Shown one piece after another: positions 63,193-64,000 of a DNA stretch of 64,000 nucleotides (the first letter of the stretch is position 1; each line of letters starts with the position of its first letter). The position numbers and the translations under genes are program-made. The notes beneath the pieces were generated by a model. The model worked only from the letters and a program-made list of their open reading frames with translations. It did not search any database and was not told the DNA's origin. Source of the DNA: Pseudomarimonas arenosa (GTDB lineage Bacteria; Pseudomonadota; Gammaproteobacteria; Xanthomonadales; Xanthomonadaceae); contig NZ_JACYTR010000013.1 in assembly GCF_014841215.1 (NCBI RefSeq), positions 48,792 to 112,791 of the forward strand, read 5' to 3'.

Positions 63193-64000
63193 CGGCGCTT
63201 TGGCGGATTGACGGCGTCTAGTTGAACAACTCGGAGCTCGACAGCCAGGGCCAGCGCCAGTATCGCTTCAAGCTAGGGGAGGTCTGAACAAGTCCATCCT
63301 GGACTTTTCAGACGCGCCGAGCTCGGCACAGGTCCGAACTCGTCTTACGCTGATCAACAACTACGTTGTTGGTCGCGGCGGTGCATCCTTGCACCGCGCG
63401 AATCTCTGAACTTGTTCAGAGATTCCCTAGGCGCCAAGGTTCTCGATCGCTTGGAGCAACGTTGGGATTCGGCCATGAGGGGACGGTGGCGCCTTGCTGT
63501 CCTTCTCCCCTTGGGAGAAGGTGCCCGAAGGGCGGATGAGGGTACGAATACGCCGTGAGGGTCGTTGCAAACGACCATTGAGGAAACCGGGTCCTCAACC
63601 CCGGCCCCTCTCCCACGGGGAGCGGGGGGACCGCTTCGGTTCGCCGCCACGCTGGCTGAGCTTGTCGAAGCCAGCCGACCCAGCATTGCAACCTCAATGC
63701 TCGCGTGGTCACCTTCAGGGCTCGCTTCGGTGAGGCACCCTTCGACGGGCTCAGGGTGCGTCAAGGCGATTCCATCGCTTTGAGCGGTCGATGGCCGACA
63801 TCATGTCAGGAAGCACCAAAGCCAAAGCACCCGCATCGGACCGCTCGAACGCGTAGCCAAGGTGTCGTCTAGCCCGGATATTTCATGAGGTCGCGCCGAA
63901 AGATCCGGCAATTCCAAGCGGGGCGAGAGTTTCGACCGATGGTGTTGAGATAGCAGAGTGTTCGCGATCTTTCGGCGCTGGCACGGCCCTCATTCGGCCG
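63193..64000. other. Gene-free, repeat-rich end of the window
   Basis: No gene is supported in these 808 bases. They contain several palindromes: GCGGTGCA/TGCACCGC (63378-63397), a perfect 10-bp hairpin AATCTCTGAA (63401-63424), C-rich REP-like units near 63501-63545 and 63598-63628, GCTTGTCGAAGC-type and CCTTCGACGGGCTCAGGG-type units (63652-63760), and the long dispersed element from 63871. Confidence 0.8.
63871..64000 (+). repeat. Dispersed ~130-bp palindromic element, direct copy
   Basis: Almost identical, in inverted orientation, to 21465-21595. GCGCCGAAAGATC (63893-63905) and its exact complement (63966-63978) enclose 60 bases. The window ends inside or at the edge of the element, so its full length is unknown. 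Confidence 0.9.

Noticed and set aside
63354..63764. 136-residue open frame on the minus strand
   Set aside because: It is the translation of REP-like palindromes (the start T-H-P-E-P-V-E-G comes from a CCTTCGACGGGCTCAGGG unit); no domain, no ribosome-binding site, composition unlike the genes.
1..64000. tRNA, rRNA, CRISPR array or defence island
   Set aside because: Intergenic regions were read for tRNA T-loops, repeat-spacer patterns and defence-type genes; none was found apart from the CHAT protein, which is exported.

Overview
The window is about 64 kb of GC-rich, densely packed chromosome from a gammaproteobacterium. Gene content (Tat and Sec exported proteins, PadR/HAAS pair, oleC/oleD, TonB proteins, many c-di-GMP enzymes, TPR kinases) and the style of intergenic palindromes point to Xanthomonadales/Lysobacterales, probably near Rhodanobacteraceae. 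This placement is an inference from content; no rRNA or tRNA gene was seen. There is no phage, IS transposase or CRISPR array.

Layout. 1-3.6 kb: tail of an unknown gene, arfB, a PlsC-like acyltransferase, and a coupled receiver plus Hpt-REC-REC-GGDEF pair. 3.7-8.2 kb: leftward biotin operon bioB-bioF-bioH, divergent comF, and an M48 peptidase. 8.4-14.3 kb: a Ser/Thr kinase translationally coupled to an ECF sigma factor, followed by a TPR protein and a zinc-ribbon/RDD/pilin-like fusion. 14.3-23.3 kb: ubiA with a long repetitive N-terminal extension, a RidA lipoprotein, pitA, a PAS-GGDEF-EAL protein, a Lys-rich RHH protein and a TonB-like lipoprotein. 23.7-26.9 kb: oleC, a DUF3293 gene and oleD, all overlapping. 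27-34.2 kb: sigma/anti-sigma pair, DUF4139 protein, and a secreted TPR-CHAT protein with a small downstream gene. 34.2-37.8 kb: DUF1223, BI-1/YccA, DAACS symporter, acpH. 38-42.4 kb: TonB-dependent receptor, response regulator (frameshifted) and histidine kinase in one leftward operon. 42.6-49.5 kb: PadR/HAAS pair, a membrane HExxH protein, a propeller-GGDEF-EAL sensor, a GNAT. 49.6-54.1 kb: LysR regulator divergent from the glyoxylate shunt operon aceB-aceA. 54.2-57.7 kb: two coupled Tat-exported proteins sharing a C-terminal tag. 57.9-60.8 kb: a second kinase facing a second ECF sigma factor. 60.8-63.2 kb: VOC, CPBP and exported proteins. 63.2-64 kb: repeat-rich DNA.

Three threads stand out. 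First, two Ser/Thr kinase-ECF sigma modules lack the usual acidic residues of sigma region 2.2 and carry paired threonines there, whereas the anti-sigma-paired sigma factor at 27 kb keeps acidic residues; this fits control of the sigma factors by phosphorylation. Second, the two Tat-exported neighbours end in the same short Phe-x-x-Gly-Phe-Glu tag, a possible sorting signal. Third, a roughly 130-bp dispersed palindromic element occurs in two near-identical inverted copies 42 kb apart, with two shorter relatives. Several other intergenic palindromes show that non-coding DNA here is shaped by REP/MITE-like repeats.
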